64,000 bases of DNA from JACVRM01 sp963817375 (GTDB taxonomy: Bacteria > Actinomycetota > Thermoleophilia > Gaiellales > Gaiellaceae): contig CAWFOB010000005.1 of NCBI GenBank assembly GCA_963817375.1, positions 467,353-531,352 on the forward strand. Reading direction: 5' to 3'. Position numbers and translations under genes: made by a program. Under the pieces are notes generated by a model. It did not search any database and was not told the DNA's origin. It saw only the letters and a program-made list of their open reading frames with translations. Within the stretch, counting starts at the first letter, position 1, and each line of letters starts with the position of its first letter. Below are positions 1 through 14,182 of the stretch, piece by piece.

Positions 1-1152
1 CGCGAGGATGCGCGAGATCATCGGTATCGCCTCGCCGGCAAGCCGGTCGGGATAACCGCCGCCGTCCCAGCGCTCGTGGTGATGCCGAACGATGATCGCG
101 ATCTCTGAGTAGTCCTCGACGTTCGCGAGGATCCGCTCACCAATGGCGGAGTGCTCCTCCATCTGCCGGCGTTCCTCCGGCGTTAAGTGCGCCCGGCTTT
201 TCGAGCAGCCCGGGCGAGCCCGATCTTGCCGATGTCGTGGACGAGCCCGCAGAGGTCGACGAGCTGCTGCTCGCTGGCGATCCCAGCCCAATCTCGGCGG
301 CAATGTCGCGCGCGTACATCGCAACCGCTTCTGAGTGGCCGGCGGTGTAGCGGTCACGCGCGTCTAGCGTCGCGACAAGGGCAACCGCGAATGAGAGATT
401 CGCACGTTCAAGTCGCTCATTAGCGGTCGCCAGGGAGGCCAGCGCGTCTTGCTGCTTGCGCGTAACGGCGAACAATCGGTGCGCCGCCATAGCGGGAATG
501 AAGAACAAAGCGGCCGTCCATGGCGTTACGGCGATGTACGCATACGCAAGGAACGCGACAGCGGCGCCGTAAATCGGGATTCCCGCAGCCGCGACCTTCG
601 CGATGCCCCGCACGGCCTCCCATGCATCGTCAATCCCTCGAACCCGAAGGGTGAGATAGGTGAGCCCGCAATTAATTGCGAGGCTGGTTGTCATCGCCAG
701 CGCCGTCGCTATCACGATCGTGAGCGGGCGGTCGTCGACGAGTACAAGCTGAGCTGCCCAGCCACCGACAACGGCCATTACGACGCGGTCGGAGGTCCAC
801 ACCAGCCACCGAGATACGGCCGGTCGACTTCAGCTCGCTCATTCACGAAGCGGGCGAACGAGCGGGAACTCGCTCAGCATTGTGACTGCGCCGACCATCC
901 CAGCGGCAAGAGGGACCGAAGACCACCTGCACGAAGACGAGTGGAAGGAATGCGACGGAGACCTGGGTTCTCGCGCTCGCGGAGATCGTTTCGCGCTCGA
1001 CCGCGATCGCAACGAACGCAAACAGGATCAACGGCCACGCAGCGTCCGTGCGAACTCAGCCGGGTGGTGTCGCCCAAGAGCACGGCGACGAGGCCGGCCG
1101 TGGCCGCCGTCAAGGCGACTGCGTACGCGTCGAGGCGATCGAGAGCGCCCAA
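1..1152 (-). CDS. Membrane HD-GYP domain protein, probable c-di-GMP phosphodiesterase (3' end cut by window edge, frameshifted)
   Basis: Read leftwards from an ATG near 1152, the fragments give a hydrophobic multi-pass N-terminus (1152 to about 470), a short coiled segment, then the HD-GYP core. The core starts at LDARDRYTAGHS, continues with the metal-binding HDIGK near 230 and the HHERWDGGGYP signature near 60-95. These motifs define the HD-GYP family, which usually hydrolyses cyclic di-GMP on the cytoplasmic side of a membrane sensor. At least three frame changes (around 1040, 870-830 and 310-200) break the reading frame; all domain pieces are in order, so sequence error is more likely than decay. 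The stop lies outside the window. The gene diverges from the small ORF at 1230, leaving about 77 bp for both promoters. Confidence 0.75.
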
Positions 1153-1229
1153 TCGACTCGGTGCCCTTGTAAACGGGTCGGATACATGCTTAAAATCGCT
1201 TTGCCGTCAGTCCACTAAAGGAGTTAGGA

Positions 1230-1307
1230 ATGCGTTTCCGCCTGTACGCCGCACTGGGCAGCCTGGTTGCGCTGGCTGCGCTCGTCGGCTTTGGTCGGGG
1301 CTGGTAG
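1230..1307 (+). CDS. 25-residue hydrophobic small peptide
   Basis: Too short for ordinary gene callers. A clean Shine-Dalgarno (AAAGGAG at 1217-1223) precedes an ATG by 6 bp, and the frame runs 26 codons to TAG. The product starts MRFRLYAALGSL, has one hydrophobic stretch (about residues 5-20) and ends GFGRGW. It could be a membrane-inserted micropeptide or a short leader. A strong hairpin follows at 1331-1378. It lies between the divergent HD-GYP gene and the convergent LuxR gene. No function is assigned; the support is the ribosome binding site, the terminator and the isolated position. Confidence 0.5.
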   Translation: MRFRLYAALGSLVALAALVGFGRGW

Positions 1308-1330
1308 ATCCAGACCCCAGCTTCGGTTGA

Positions 1331-1378
1331 CCGCTGGCACGTAGCCTCCCCCCTTTGGGGGATCCGGCGTGCCGGCGG
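1331..1378. terminator. Two-tier hairpin between convergent genes
   Basis: Outer arms CCGCTGGCACG (1331-1341) and CGTGCCGGCGG (1368-1378) pair at 10 of 11 positions and enclose an inner C6-TTT-G5 hairpin (1348-1361). It sits downstream of both the small ORF (ends 1307) and the LuxR gene (ends 1401 on minus), so it probably serves both strands. There is no U tract. Confidence 0.5.
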
Positions 1379-1400
1379 CAACGGCTGAGACCTAGCCCGA

Positions 1401-1796
1401 CTAAGTGATAAGGCCGCGGCGAAAGCCGACGGCAACTGCGTGTGCCCGCGAACGGGCCTGCAGCTTCGCCAGCAGATGGCGGACGTGCGACTTGACTGTC
1501 TCCTCCGAGAGAAACAGGCGAACGCCGATCTCCCGGTTGACGAGCCCGTCGCAGATCAGCTGCAGCACTTCGATCTCGCGCGGCGTGGGCTCCTGCTCCA
1601 GCTCCTTCAGCGGCGCGGCGAACGGGATGATCGCCGCCGTCGAGCCTTCGTCATCGGCCCCTCGGCGTGCGGCCACCTCGTCAAAGCGACGCGAGTGGTC
1701 CATGTAGCGGGAGAGGATCTCCTTGCGCTCAGCAGCGTCCACGCTGTGCGTATCGGCCTTGCGGTAGGGGCGCTTTAGGCGAGTCCCATCCCCCAT
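1401..1796 (-). CDS. Small LuxR-family DNA-binding regulator
   Basis: 131 residues. The C-terminal half (about 65-131) is a GerE/LuxR helix-turn-helix: TPREIEVLQLICDGL, then NREIG and a recognition helix with SEETVKSHVRHLLAKL. The N-terminal half has no receiver or ligand domain and is rich in charged residues, so this is a stand-alone HTH protein or one whose sensor part was lost. It faces the small ORF and is followed by the hairpin at 1331-1378. It lies 40 bp before the end of the peptide ABC operon, on the same strand. Target genes cannot be read from the sequence. Confidence 0.8.
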   Translation of the reverse strand: MGDGTRLKRPYRKADTHSVDAAERKEILSRYMDHSRRFDEVAARRGADDEGSTAAIIPFAAPLKELEQEPTPREIEVLQLICDGLVNREIGVRLFLSEETVKSHVRHLLAKLQARSRAHAVAVGFRRGLIT

Positions 1797-1836
1797 ACCA
1801 GGGGAATCACGCTGTTTTGCGGCCTAGCTGTACCGG

Positions 1837-3945
<2,109 letters not shown>

Positions 3946-3953
<8 letters not shown>

Positions 3954-4854
3954 GGCCTCGCAGCTTCGGGTCGAGCGCCTCGCGGAGCCCGTCGCCGATC
4001 AGGTTGAACGCGAGCACCGAGATCAGGATCGCGATGCCCGGGATGATGGCGAGGAACGGGCTCGAGACGAGGTAGTCGTTCGCGTGGGTCAGCATCGACC
4101 CCCACTCCGCCGTCGCCGGGTCGGGCAGCGCGAGCCCGAGGAAGCCGAGGCCGGCGACGTCGATGATCGCCGTCGCCATCGACAGCGTCGCCTGCACGAT
4201 GACCGGCGAGATCGCGTTCGGTATGACGTGCGCGACGAGGATGCTCGGGTTGCGCACGCCGACCGCGCGCGCGGCGAGCACGTAGTCGCTCTCGCGCTGC
4301 GCCAGGATCGACCCACGCAGAAGCCGGGCGAAGATCGGCACCTGGACGATGCCGACCGCGAGCATCACGTTTCTCAGCCCGGGGCCGAGCAGCGCCACCA
4401 GGCCGATCGCGAACAGGAAGCCGGGAATCGCAAGCATCACGTCCATGCAGCGCATGATCACGGAGTCGGTCTTGCCGCCGATGTAGCCGGCGAGGCTGCC
4501 GAGCACGAGGCCGATCGACAGGCCGATCGACACGGTGACGACGCCGACGAGGAGCGAGATCCGCGCGCCGAAGAGGATGCGCGCGAACTCGTCGCGTCCG
4601 TTCACGTCGACGCCGAACCAGTACTTGCTCGACGGGCCGGTCGGGAACCCGTTCCTCAGCGCGTCGTAGTGCGGAGTGGTGGGACTGTGCTGGGCGATGA
4701 GAGGCGCAAAGGTCGCCGACAGCACGATGATCGCGACGGTGACGAATCCGACCATCGCCCCCGGGTTGCGCACGAAGCGGTGCATCGCGTCGCGCCACAG
4801 CCCGGTCGGCTGCTCGAGGGCGATCTCGGCGGCTTCGAGGCTGGCGATCGACAT
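3946..4854 (-). CDS. dppC: ABC transporter permease (DppC type)
   Basis: An intact frame of about 302 residues from ATG 4854 to 3946. A first membrane span (VGFVTVAIIVLSATFAPLI) is followed by the OppC N-terminal region, the FGVDVNGRDEFARILFG element, and five further spans. The EAA loop lies around DYVLAARAVGV, and the protein ends with the typical LGDGLREALDPKLR-like tail (here IGDGLREALDPKLRG). It pairs with the DppB-type permease 2 bp upstream to form the channel. Confidence 0.93.
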
Positions 4855-4856
4855 CG

Positions 4857-5868
4857 CTACGAGTACCTGATCCGTGGGTTGATGACGGCGTACAGGATGT
4901 CGACGACCAGGTTCACGAGGACGAAGACGATCGCCAGGAACATGATCCCGCCCTCGAGCACCGGGTAGTCGCGGTTCGAGATGCCGTCGGCCAGCCACGA
5001 GCCCATGCCCGGGTAGGCGAAGATCGTCTCGGTCAGCACCGCGCCGCGAGAGCAGCAGGCCGACCTGGAGGCCGAGGACCGTGGTGATCGGCAGGAGCGC
5101 GTTGCGCAGCACGTGGCGCCTGTCGACGCTCGCGCGGCGGCAAGCCCTTCGCGCGCGCTGTGCGCACGTAGTCCTCGTTCTGGACGTCGAGCACCGACGC
5201 GCGGGTGATGCGCACGATGATCGCGAGCGGGATCGAGCCGAGCGCGATCGCGGGCAGGATCAGGTGCTTGAACGAGTCCCACAACGCGGCCGGATCCCGC
5301 TCGATGATCGCGTCCAGGAAGTAGAAGTTCGTCGGGTGCTGGCGCGTCGCGAGGATGTCCTCGCGGCCGACGCGTCGGCAACCAGCCGAGCCTGACGGCG
5401 AAGATGTACTTCAGGATGATCGCGAGGAAGAAGACGGGGATCGAGACCCCCAGCAGTGATAAGAACAACGTCGCGTGGTCCGACTGTCCCCCCGTGGCGT
5501 TTCGCGGCGACGAACCCGAGCGGGATGCCGACCGCGGTGGCGAAGATCATCGCCATGAACGCCAGCTCGATGGTGGCCGGGAAGCGCGTCTTGATCTCCG
5601 TCGTGACGGTGCGTCGCGAGGCGATGCTCGTGCCGAGGTCGCCCTCGAGCAGCGACCGGACGTACTTCACGTACTGAACCGGCAGACGGCTGGTTGAGGC
5701 CGAACTGCTGCCTTGTACTGCTTGACCAGCGCGGGCGTGGAGCGCTCGCCGAGCAGCGCGTCCGTCGGCCCTCCCGGGAGGTCGTGCACCCAGAAGAAGA
5801 TGAGGATCGAGACGCCCGAAGAGGATCGGGATGAGAGCCAGCAGCCGGCGAACGACGAAACGCAGCAT
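4857..5868 (-). CDS. dppB: ABC transporter permease (DppB type), frameshifted
   Basis: ATG at 5868 opens with MLRFVVRRLLALIPILF, the classic first span of DppB/OppB permeases. The periplasmic segment LPVQYVKYVRSLLEGDLG, the core ETIFAYPGMGSWLADG and the final DPR-type tail NPRIRYS are all present, spread over three frames. Breaks fall near 5810, 5690, 5460-5370, 5140 and 5045. The gene starts 30 bp after the binding-protein stop, as expected for an SBP-B-C-D-F operon. Confidence 0.85.
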
Positions 5869-5898
5869 GTCGCTCGCCGGCTGTTCTAGCTCAGCTTC

Positions 5899-7558
5899 CT
5901 ACTGGCCGCCGACCGAGGTGTTGCCGAACCACACGCCACCCGTGGGGGTCGCGACGAGGTTCGCCACCTTCTTCTGCGCGCCGAGCGCCGGCGTCGCGTT
6001 CACGTACGGCACGGCCGGGACGGACTTCGAGAGCAAGATGCTCGCCTTCTGGTACATGGCGGTGCGCGTCTTGAGGTTGGTCTCGTCCGCAGCCTTCTGC
6101 AGCAGCGTCTGGATCTGGTTGTTCCTCCAGCCGAACTGCGGGCTGAACGTCTTGAAGAACGTCCCGACGAAGTTGTCGGGATCGCCGAAGTCGCCCGTCC
6201 AGCCGATGAGGTTGAGGTCACCGGCCGTCCCGGCGTTCACCTTCGAGACGTAGTCCGGGCGCCACGGAGCGCTCTGTCACCGTGACCTTGAAGCCCGAGT
6301 TCTCGAGGCTTGCCGCGAACGCCTCGAAGTTCCGCTGCGGGTCCGGCATGTACGGCCGCGACACGCCCGTCGGGTACCAGAACTCGACCGGCACCGGCAG
6401 CGTCAGGCCGGCCTGCTTGAGCAGCGCCTTGGCCTTGTCCGGGTTGTACGGGTACTTCACGACCTTGCTCGTCCAGCCGAAGAGCCCCTTCGGCAGGAAC
6501 TGGTCCGCGACCGTGCCCGGTGCCGTAGTAGAAGTTCTTCACCACGGACTGCCGGTCGAGGCCGTAGGCGACGGCCTGGCGCACGAGCTTGTTGTTGAAC
6601 GGCGCGTGCGCCGAGTTGATCGTCACGTAGGCGACGTTGAACGCCGGCCGCTTGACGACCTTCAGGTTGCTGTTGCCCTGAATGGTCGGCACGTCCTGCG
6701 GAGCCACCAGGTCGTACGCGTTCGACGTCACCGGTCTGCAGCGCCTGCAGCCGGGCCGTGTTCGCGGAGATCGGGCGGATGATCAGCCGGTCGAGCTTCG
6801 CCTTCGGGCCCCAGTAGGTCGGGTTCCGCACAGCTCGAGCTTCTGGCCGATCGTCCACGAGACGAACTGGTACGGGCCGGTGCCCGTCGGGTGGCTGAAC
6901 CCGTACGAGCCCGTCGCCTTGAACGCGCCGTCCGAGATCGAGCCCTGGTCGGCGCCGTACTTGCTCATCGCCGTCGGGCTCTGCATCGCGAACGCCTGCA
7001 GCACGAGCCAGTTGATGAACGTGCCCGTCGCGTGGTTCAGGTTGACGACCGCCGTCGAGGTGCCCTTGGCGGCGCAGCTCTTGTACAGCGGCGGTCGAGA
7101 GCGTCGAGCTCCCGTTGTTCTTGAAGCCGCCGAACGCAGCCTGGTAGTAGTAGGTCGCGCCCGCGTCCTGGAACGGACCCGTCCAGTTGTACCAGCGGTT
7201 GAAGTTCGCGCACACGGCCTTGGCGTTGAACGCCGTGCCGTCCGTGAACTTCACGCCCGGACGCAGCGTGAACGTCCAGGTCTTGCCACCGTTCGACGGC
7301 GTCCACTTCGTCGCCAGGTCGGGCACGAGCTGGAGCGTGCCCGGCTTGAGCTTCACCAGCGTCTCGAACATCTGCTCCGTGGCCCGGAACGACTCGCCGT
7401 CAGAGACGAGCGCCGGATCCAGCAGCGTCGGGTCCGCGGCACCGGCGAACACGAGCGTGCCGCCGCGCATGTGTGCTCTTGACGGCAGCCGTCGCCGTCG
7501 CTGCCAGCACGGCAGCGAGCACGACCCCGAGCAAGAAGTGCAGTCCTTTACCCCTCAC
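5899..7558 (-). CDS. Extracellular solute-binding protein, family 5 (SBP_bac_5), frameshifted
   Basis: First gene of the importer operon. The best start is a GTG at 7558 with AAAGGAG about 10 bases upstream; it gives a signal peptide (MRGKGLHFLLGVVLAAVL...ATA). The mature part shows family-5 landmarks: GTLVFAGAADPTLLDPA, LATKWTPSNGGKTWTFTLRPGVKFTDG, and a C-terminal GWTGDFGDPDNF segment typical of dipeptide-binding proteins. Length near 550 residues is normal. Frames change at about 7475, 7090, 6835, 6735, 6525 and 6265. The substrate cannot be deduced; the adjoining genes carry no peptidase or glycosidase. Confidence 0.85.
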
Positions 7559-7676
7559 ACACTCACTCCTTTCGCTTCCTCCATGCCTGCTCCGCGAGAG
7601 AGCGGCAAGTATCAAGAAGATGTGACGCGGCGGCAAGGCTGCGGTTAGTTAAGCGTAGAAACGAACAGCCGCCCGA

Positions 7677-7703
7677 GGAGGCGGCCCCGAGCAGGCCGCC
7701 TCC
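7677..7703 (-). terminator. Hairpin after the sigma factor gene
   Basis: Perfect 10-bp arms (GGAGGCGGCC at 7677-7686 and GGCCGCCTCC at 7694-7703) with a 7-base loop lie 30 bp beyond the stop of the sigma gene and upstream of the SBP promoter. No U tract, as is common in high-GC genomes. Confidence 0.55.
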
Positions 7704-7732
7704 GCGGTGAGGCTGGCTATTTCGCGCTGTAT

Positions 7733-8862
7733 CTAGGCCGCTGCGACGGAGATCATGTCGCGCAGCGCCGAGAGGCGCGCAAGCGCCTGGCCCTCGAGCT
7801 GGCGGACACGCTCACGCGTGAGATCGAGCTCGTGGCCGATCGCCTCGAGCGTCCACGGCTCGCCCTCGAACCCGAAGCGGAGCTCGAGGATGCGGCGCTC
7901 CCGCTCGGGCAGCGCGTCCAGTGCCTTGCGGACGCCCTGGCGGCGGAGCGACTCCTCGGCCTCGTCGAACGGGTCGGCGGCCTCGCGGTCGGCGAACAGG
8001 TCTCCGAGCTCGCCCTCGTCGTCCGCGCCCACCGTCTGGTTGAGCGACACCGACGCGTGCGCGGCGCCGAGCGCCTCGTCGACGTGCTGCATCGGCAGGC
8101 CCGTCGCCTCGGCGAGCTCGTCCTTCGTCGCCTCGCGGCCCAGCTCGACCTCGAGCCGGCGCGCGGCGCGCGACAGCTTCTGCTGGCGCTCGACCACGTG
8201 CACCGGCACGCGGATCGTGCGCGCGTGATTCGCCACGGCACGCTGCACCGACTGGCGGATCCACCAGGTCGCGTACGTCGAGAACTTGAGCCGCGGCGCC
8301 AGTCGAACTTCTCGACGGCGCGGTTCAGCCCGAGCGTCCCCTCCTGGATCAGGTCCAGGAACGGCACGCCCAGACCGCGATAGCCCTTCGCGATCGACAC
8401 GACCAGGCGCAGGTTCGACTCGATCATCCGCCGCTTGGCGGTCGGCGTCGCCGCGCTCGATCGCCTTCGCGAGCGTGACCTCCTCGGCGGCGGTCAGCAG
8501 CTTGTGGCGGCCGACGTCGGCGAGGAAGAGCTGCAGGCTGTCTGCGGCGCCCGGCAGGACGTCCGCCGGGTCCGGGGTGCTCGACTCCGCCGGGGCCGCG
8601 GCTTCCTCGGCCGTCGGCGCCTCGGGCGCAGCCGCTGCCGGCTCGCCGATCTCGAGGCCGATCGCCTCGAGCTCGCGCGTCAGCTGCTCGAGGTCGTCCT
8701 CGGCGTTCAGCTCGTGCTCGAGCGCGAAGCGCCTCGAGCTCGGCGGGCTCGACGCACCCGCGCTCCTCTGCGCGCCACCACCATCGTGCGGCCTGCTTCC
8801 GTTTCGAGCAATTCGTGCAGCTGATTCTGCGTCAAGTGCCTCTCAATCGTCCTTTCAGTCAC
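7733..8862 (-). CDS. rpoD: Primary-type RNA polymerase sigma-70 factor (RpoD/SigA), frameshifted
   Basis: The reassembled protein has region 1.2 (DSLQLFLADVGRHKLL), region 2 (NLRLVVSIAKGYRGLG, LDLIQEGTLGL, FSTYATWWIRQ), region 3 and region 4.2 (LTRERVRQLEGQAL). Region 2.4/3.0 residues are those of primary sigma factors that read -10/-35 promoters. GTG at 8862 is the longest sensible start, reading VTERTIERHLTQNQL; a TTG at 8834 is an alternative. The N-terminal 100 residues are acidic and low in complexity. Breaks lie near 8735, 8435 and 8300. Its role as the housekeeping sigma is inferred; a group 2 sigma is possible. Confidence 0.85.
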
Positions 8863-8946
8863 GGGTCTCGGGGGTTCCCACTCTACGACGTTCTTCGGAC
8901 TGCCTTCGCTCCGGACTTTGGCTCGATTGGGTGAAACTTTCGTGAA

Positions 8947-8970
8947 CGCAGGAATAAGTTCGTTCCTGCG
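8947..8970. repeat. Small inverted repeat upstream of the sigma gene
   Basis: Arms CGCAGGAA (8947-8954) and TTCCTGCG (8963-8970) with an 8-base loop. It lies about 85 bp upstream of the sigma start in the 255-bp gap (8863-9117), and could be the topB terminator or an operator. Nothing else recognisable was seen in that gap. Confidence 0.35.
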
Positions 8971-9117
8971 AGTGCAACGGTTTCCGCCGCCTGCCTATTC
9001 CGCCCGACGCACTGACGGTCCGCGGATGGACGACGGCACTGATGAGTTCCTACCACTCTCAGACGTCGCCGTGTGAAAGGGTTTGTTACGCCCGTGCGAA
9101 GGGTCGCTCGGAGCGAA

Positions 9118-11383
<2,266 letters not shown>

Positions 11384-11464
11384 GCGGCTGAGGGTAGCGG
11401 AGTAGTCGGCGAATTGCCGGTTCATCGGCTCGATGTCGTGACGGGGACGCTACGGTGCCGCCTC

Positions 11465-12079
11465 GTGCACGTCTCGAAGGCGTACCTCGCGATCGGAGTC
11501 CTGAGTTGGCCGTTGCTGAGGGGACTCCTGCGCGTGACGCCACGGGGGAAGGAGAAGCTGCCCAAGGGTGGCTTCGTGCTCTCGGCCAACCACCACTCGA
11601 ACTTCGACCCCTGGGCGCTCGGCTTCCCGCTCTTCCCCGATCGCCAGGTGCGGTTCATGGCCAAGGCCGAGCTCTTCAAGCCGGTGCTCGGGTCGATTCT
11701 GCGCTCCGCCGGCGCGTTTCCCGTGCGCCGCGGCGAGGGCGACCACGAAGGCGATCGAGACGGCCGTCGAGCTCGCGCGCGCGGGCGAGATCGTCGCCAT
11801 GCTACCCCGAGGGCACCCGGCGCGAGAAGGGCATCAAGAAGAAGCGCAAGGCGGGCCGGCACACCGGCGCGGCGCGCGATCGCGCTGGCCGCGGGCGTCC
11901 CGCTCGTCCCCGCCGCGATCGGCGGCACCGACCGGCTCTCGCAGTTCCCGCGCGTGAAGGTGATCTACGGCGACCCGATCCCGCTCGACGACCTGGCCGA
12001 CCAGGACAAGCGCCGCGCGTCGATCGAGGCCACCGAACGGCTGATCAAAGCGATCGCAGAGCTCGAGCAGCAGCTGTGA
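11465..12079 (+). CDS. plsC: 1-acyl-sn-glycerol-3-phosphate acyltransferase (PlsC), frameshifted
   Basis: The acyltransferase block I motif NHHSNFDPW (HX4D) is intact and is followed by block II around RFMAKAELF. Block III, MLPEGTRRE, is split by one extra base near 11804. The C-terminus reads GVPLVPAAIGGTDRL and then LIKAIAELEQQL. About 205 residues. GTG at 11465 is preferred because it starts directly before the first membrane-associated helix; longer TTG-initiated forms exist. It transfers an acyl chain to lysophosphatidate in phospholipid synthesis. Its stop overlaps the next GTG (GTGA), so the three plus-strand genes to 13765 form a coupled operon. Confidence 0.82.
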   Translation: MHVSKAYLAIGVLSWPLLRGLLRVTPRGKEKLPKGGFVLSANHHSNFDPWALGFPLFPDRQVRFMAKAELFKPVLGSILRSAGAFPVRRGEGDHEGDRDGRRARARGRDRRHATPRAPGARRASRRSARRAGTPARRAIALAAGVPLVPAAIGGTDRLSQFPRVKVIYGDPIPLDDLADQDKRRASIEATERLIKAIAELEQQL

Positions 12080-12913
12080 CCAAGCCGCTGCTCGCGGTCG
12101 ACGGCGACTCGTTCGCCCACCGCGCGCTACCACGGCCTGCCGTAGACGATCACCCGCGCCGAGGGCAAGCGGGCGGGCGCGATCGTCGGCTTCACGAACA
12201 TGCTGCGTCGGACTGTGGGAGCAGGCCGACCCGCGGTCGGTCGTCGTCGGCTGGGACACGCTGACGGTGCCGACGTACCGCACGAGGCGTTCGCCCCGCT
12301 ACCAGTCGCGGGCGCGAGTTCGACGACTCGCTGCTGGAGCAGCTCGACCTCCTCCCCGAGCTCGTCGAGGCGCTCGGCTTCGTACGCCGCGAAGGCGCCC
12401 GGCTACGAGGCCGACGACTTCCTCGGCGCGGCGGTCGCGTCGAGGAGGGGCGAGGCGGCACCGTCCTCGTCGCCACGTCCGACCGGGACATGTTCCAGCT
12501 CGCGAGCGAGCGGACGACGATGCTGCAGCCGCGGCGAGGGCGTGTCGGACATCGAGCGCGATCGGGCCGGCCGCAGGTGCGCGAGCGGTACGGCGTCGAG
12601 CCGGCGCAGGTGCCCGACTTCATCGCGCTGCGCGGCGACCCGTCGGACAAGCTGCCCGGCGCGCGCGGCGTCGGGGCGAAGACGGCGGCGACACTGCTCA
12701 AGCAGTACGGCTCGCTGGAGGAGGCGCTCGAGGCGGGCCGCTTCAGCGCCGATCGCAGAGGATCTTCGGCTCTACCGGCGAATCGCTACGGTCGACGCCT
12801 CCGCCCCCCTTCCCTCCCTCAACGATCGATCACCAACGTGGGCGGAGGCGTCGGCTCTCGTGCGCTCGTGGGGGCTGAACCAGCTGGCCGAACGGCTGGC
12901 CGCCCGGGCCTAG
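12076..12913 (+). CDS. 5'-3' exonuclease (PolA N-terminal/FEN type), frameshifted
   Basis: Starts at GTG 12076 inside the plsC stop. Reading across breaks gives LLAVDGDSFAHRAYHGLP, APGYEADDFLGAAV, TSDRDMFQLAS, IALRGDPSDKLPGARGVG (helix-hairpin-helix) and TAATLLKQYGSLEEAL. These are the metal-binding aspartates and the DNA-binding H3TH of the PIN/FEN 5'-nuclease family. About 278 residues with no polymerase domain, so a stand-alone flap/5' exonuclease. Position 12139 carries an in-frame TAG where a Lys codon would be expected (GLP-x-TIT). Several +1 shifts occur between 12130 and 12830. Confidence 0.8.
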
Positions 12914-13765
12914 TGGATCTGCTCGTCGACACCGGTCCTCGCCGACCTGCATCCGACCGGGCACCACCCCGACGCGCCCTCGCGGTACGCGGCGCTGCTC
13001 GACCACTTCGGCGAGTGGCGGCGTGGTGAGGCTGCGTCCGTCGACGACGTCGAGCTGCTGCCACGACCCGGCGTACGTGGCGCAGGTCGCCGCGGTGGAC
13101 GGGCCGACGTGGCTGGACGGCGACACGATCGCGACCGAGACGTCGTACCAGGCCGCGCTGATCGCGGCGGGGCTCGCGATCGAGGCGGCGCGGTCGGGCG
13201 GGTTCGCGCTCGTGCGGCCGCCGGGCCACCACGCGCTCCGCGAGCGGGCGATGGGCTTCTGCCTCTTCGGCAACGTCGCCATGGCCGCGCGGCGGCTGCT
13301 GCACGACGGCGACGCGGGGCGGGTGGCGATCGTCGACTGGGACGTGCACCACGGCAACGGCACGCAGGCGATCCTGGAGAACGACGAGAGCGTCTTCTTC
13401 GTCTCGCTGCACCAGTGGCCGTTCTACCCGGGCAGCGGCGGTCCGCTCGACCAGGGGCCGACGACGCTGAACGTCCCGCTGTCCGGCCGGGTCCGGAGAC
13501 GAGGAGTACGCACGCGTGTTCGCGCGACACGGTCGAGCCGGCGGTCGCCCGCTTCGCGCCCGACCTGGTCCTGGTGTCGGCCGGCTTCGACGCACACAAG
13601 GACGACCCGCTGGCAGAGATGCGAGTCACCGAGGACGGCTTCCGAGAGCTGGCACGGCGCAGCAAGGCGCTGGCGCCCCGCTGCGGCGCCGTGCTGGAAG
13701 GCGGCTACAACGTCGCGACCCTGCCGCGCCTGGTGGAAGCCGCCCTGGAGGGCTTCAACGCCTAA
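12913..13765 (+). CDS. Histone deacetylase-superfamily (AcuC/acetylpolyamine amidohydrolase-like) protein, frameshifted
   Basis: GTG at 12913 overlaps the previous TAG by one base. The zinc amidohydrolase core is clear: RPPGHHALRE (active-site His pair), DWDVHHGNGTQ and SAGFDAHKDDP (zinc ligands), and LEGGYN near the C-terminus. About 283 residues, a normal length for bacterial class II-like HDACs. Such enzymes deacetylate lysines or polyamines. Breaks fall near 12945, 13025, 13070, 13495 and 13525. The catalytic middle of the gene is in one frame. Confidence 0.85.
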
Positions 13766-14182
13766 CGGCGGAGGGGCGAGGGAACCGCAGGTTCCCAAAA
13801 AAAGACGCCCTCGGCAGACCATCAACAACCGCCGCCGAAGCCGGACTTGCTCCGGCGAGAGGCACACCCCCGAGAGGCAACCAAGGGCATCACGGCACCA
13901 GCCGCCGGCTCCTGAACCAACAGCACCACGCCCCCGCCCGCAAGGAGGGGGCATACGGGGGAACCAGGGGTTCCCCCGTAAAGAAAGCGGCCGGCTCTTA
14001 TGGAGCCGGCCGCCAGAATGGGCCACCACGTCCGTACCACGGCTCCTCCGGGTCAGGTTCCCTGAAGAGCGTTCTGTACTTGCACTATCGGCGGACCGGT
14101 GCGGTCTGTCATCGCCCATGTGCCCCCAGCGGCTGGCGAACCGGTATCCCCCGTGGTGGGGGATATCCGGTTCGACCCGTTC
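13766..14182. other. Gene-free interval rich in short perfect inverted repeats
   Basis: 417 bp without a credible ORF. It holds GGGAACC-GCA-GGTTCCC followed by seven A (from 13781), a larger GGGGGAACC / GGTTCCCCC repeat at about 13958-13980, and an 11-bp arm GCGGCCGGCTC / GAGCCGGCCGC hairpin at about 14000-14030. The hairpin at 14137-14174 closes it. AT content is higher than in the flanks. It could encode a structured RNA, but no known family (SRP, TPP, 6S) was recognised on either strand. Confidence 0.4.
14137..14174 (-). terminator. Hairpin downstream of the NarL-type response regulator
   Basis: CGAACCGGTATCCCCC pairs with GGGGGATATCCGGTTCG, with one bulged A and a 5-base loop. It lies 9 bp beyond the response regulator stop on the minus strand. 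Confidence 0.55.

Noticed and set aside
13988..14120. SRP RNA or TPP riboswitch
   Set aside because: A GGTCAGGTTCCC-like string invites the idea, but the SRP GGAAGG apical loop and the TPP CTGAGA and CTGGATAA elements are absent on both strands.
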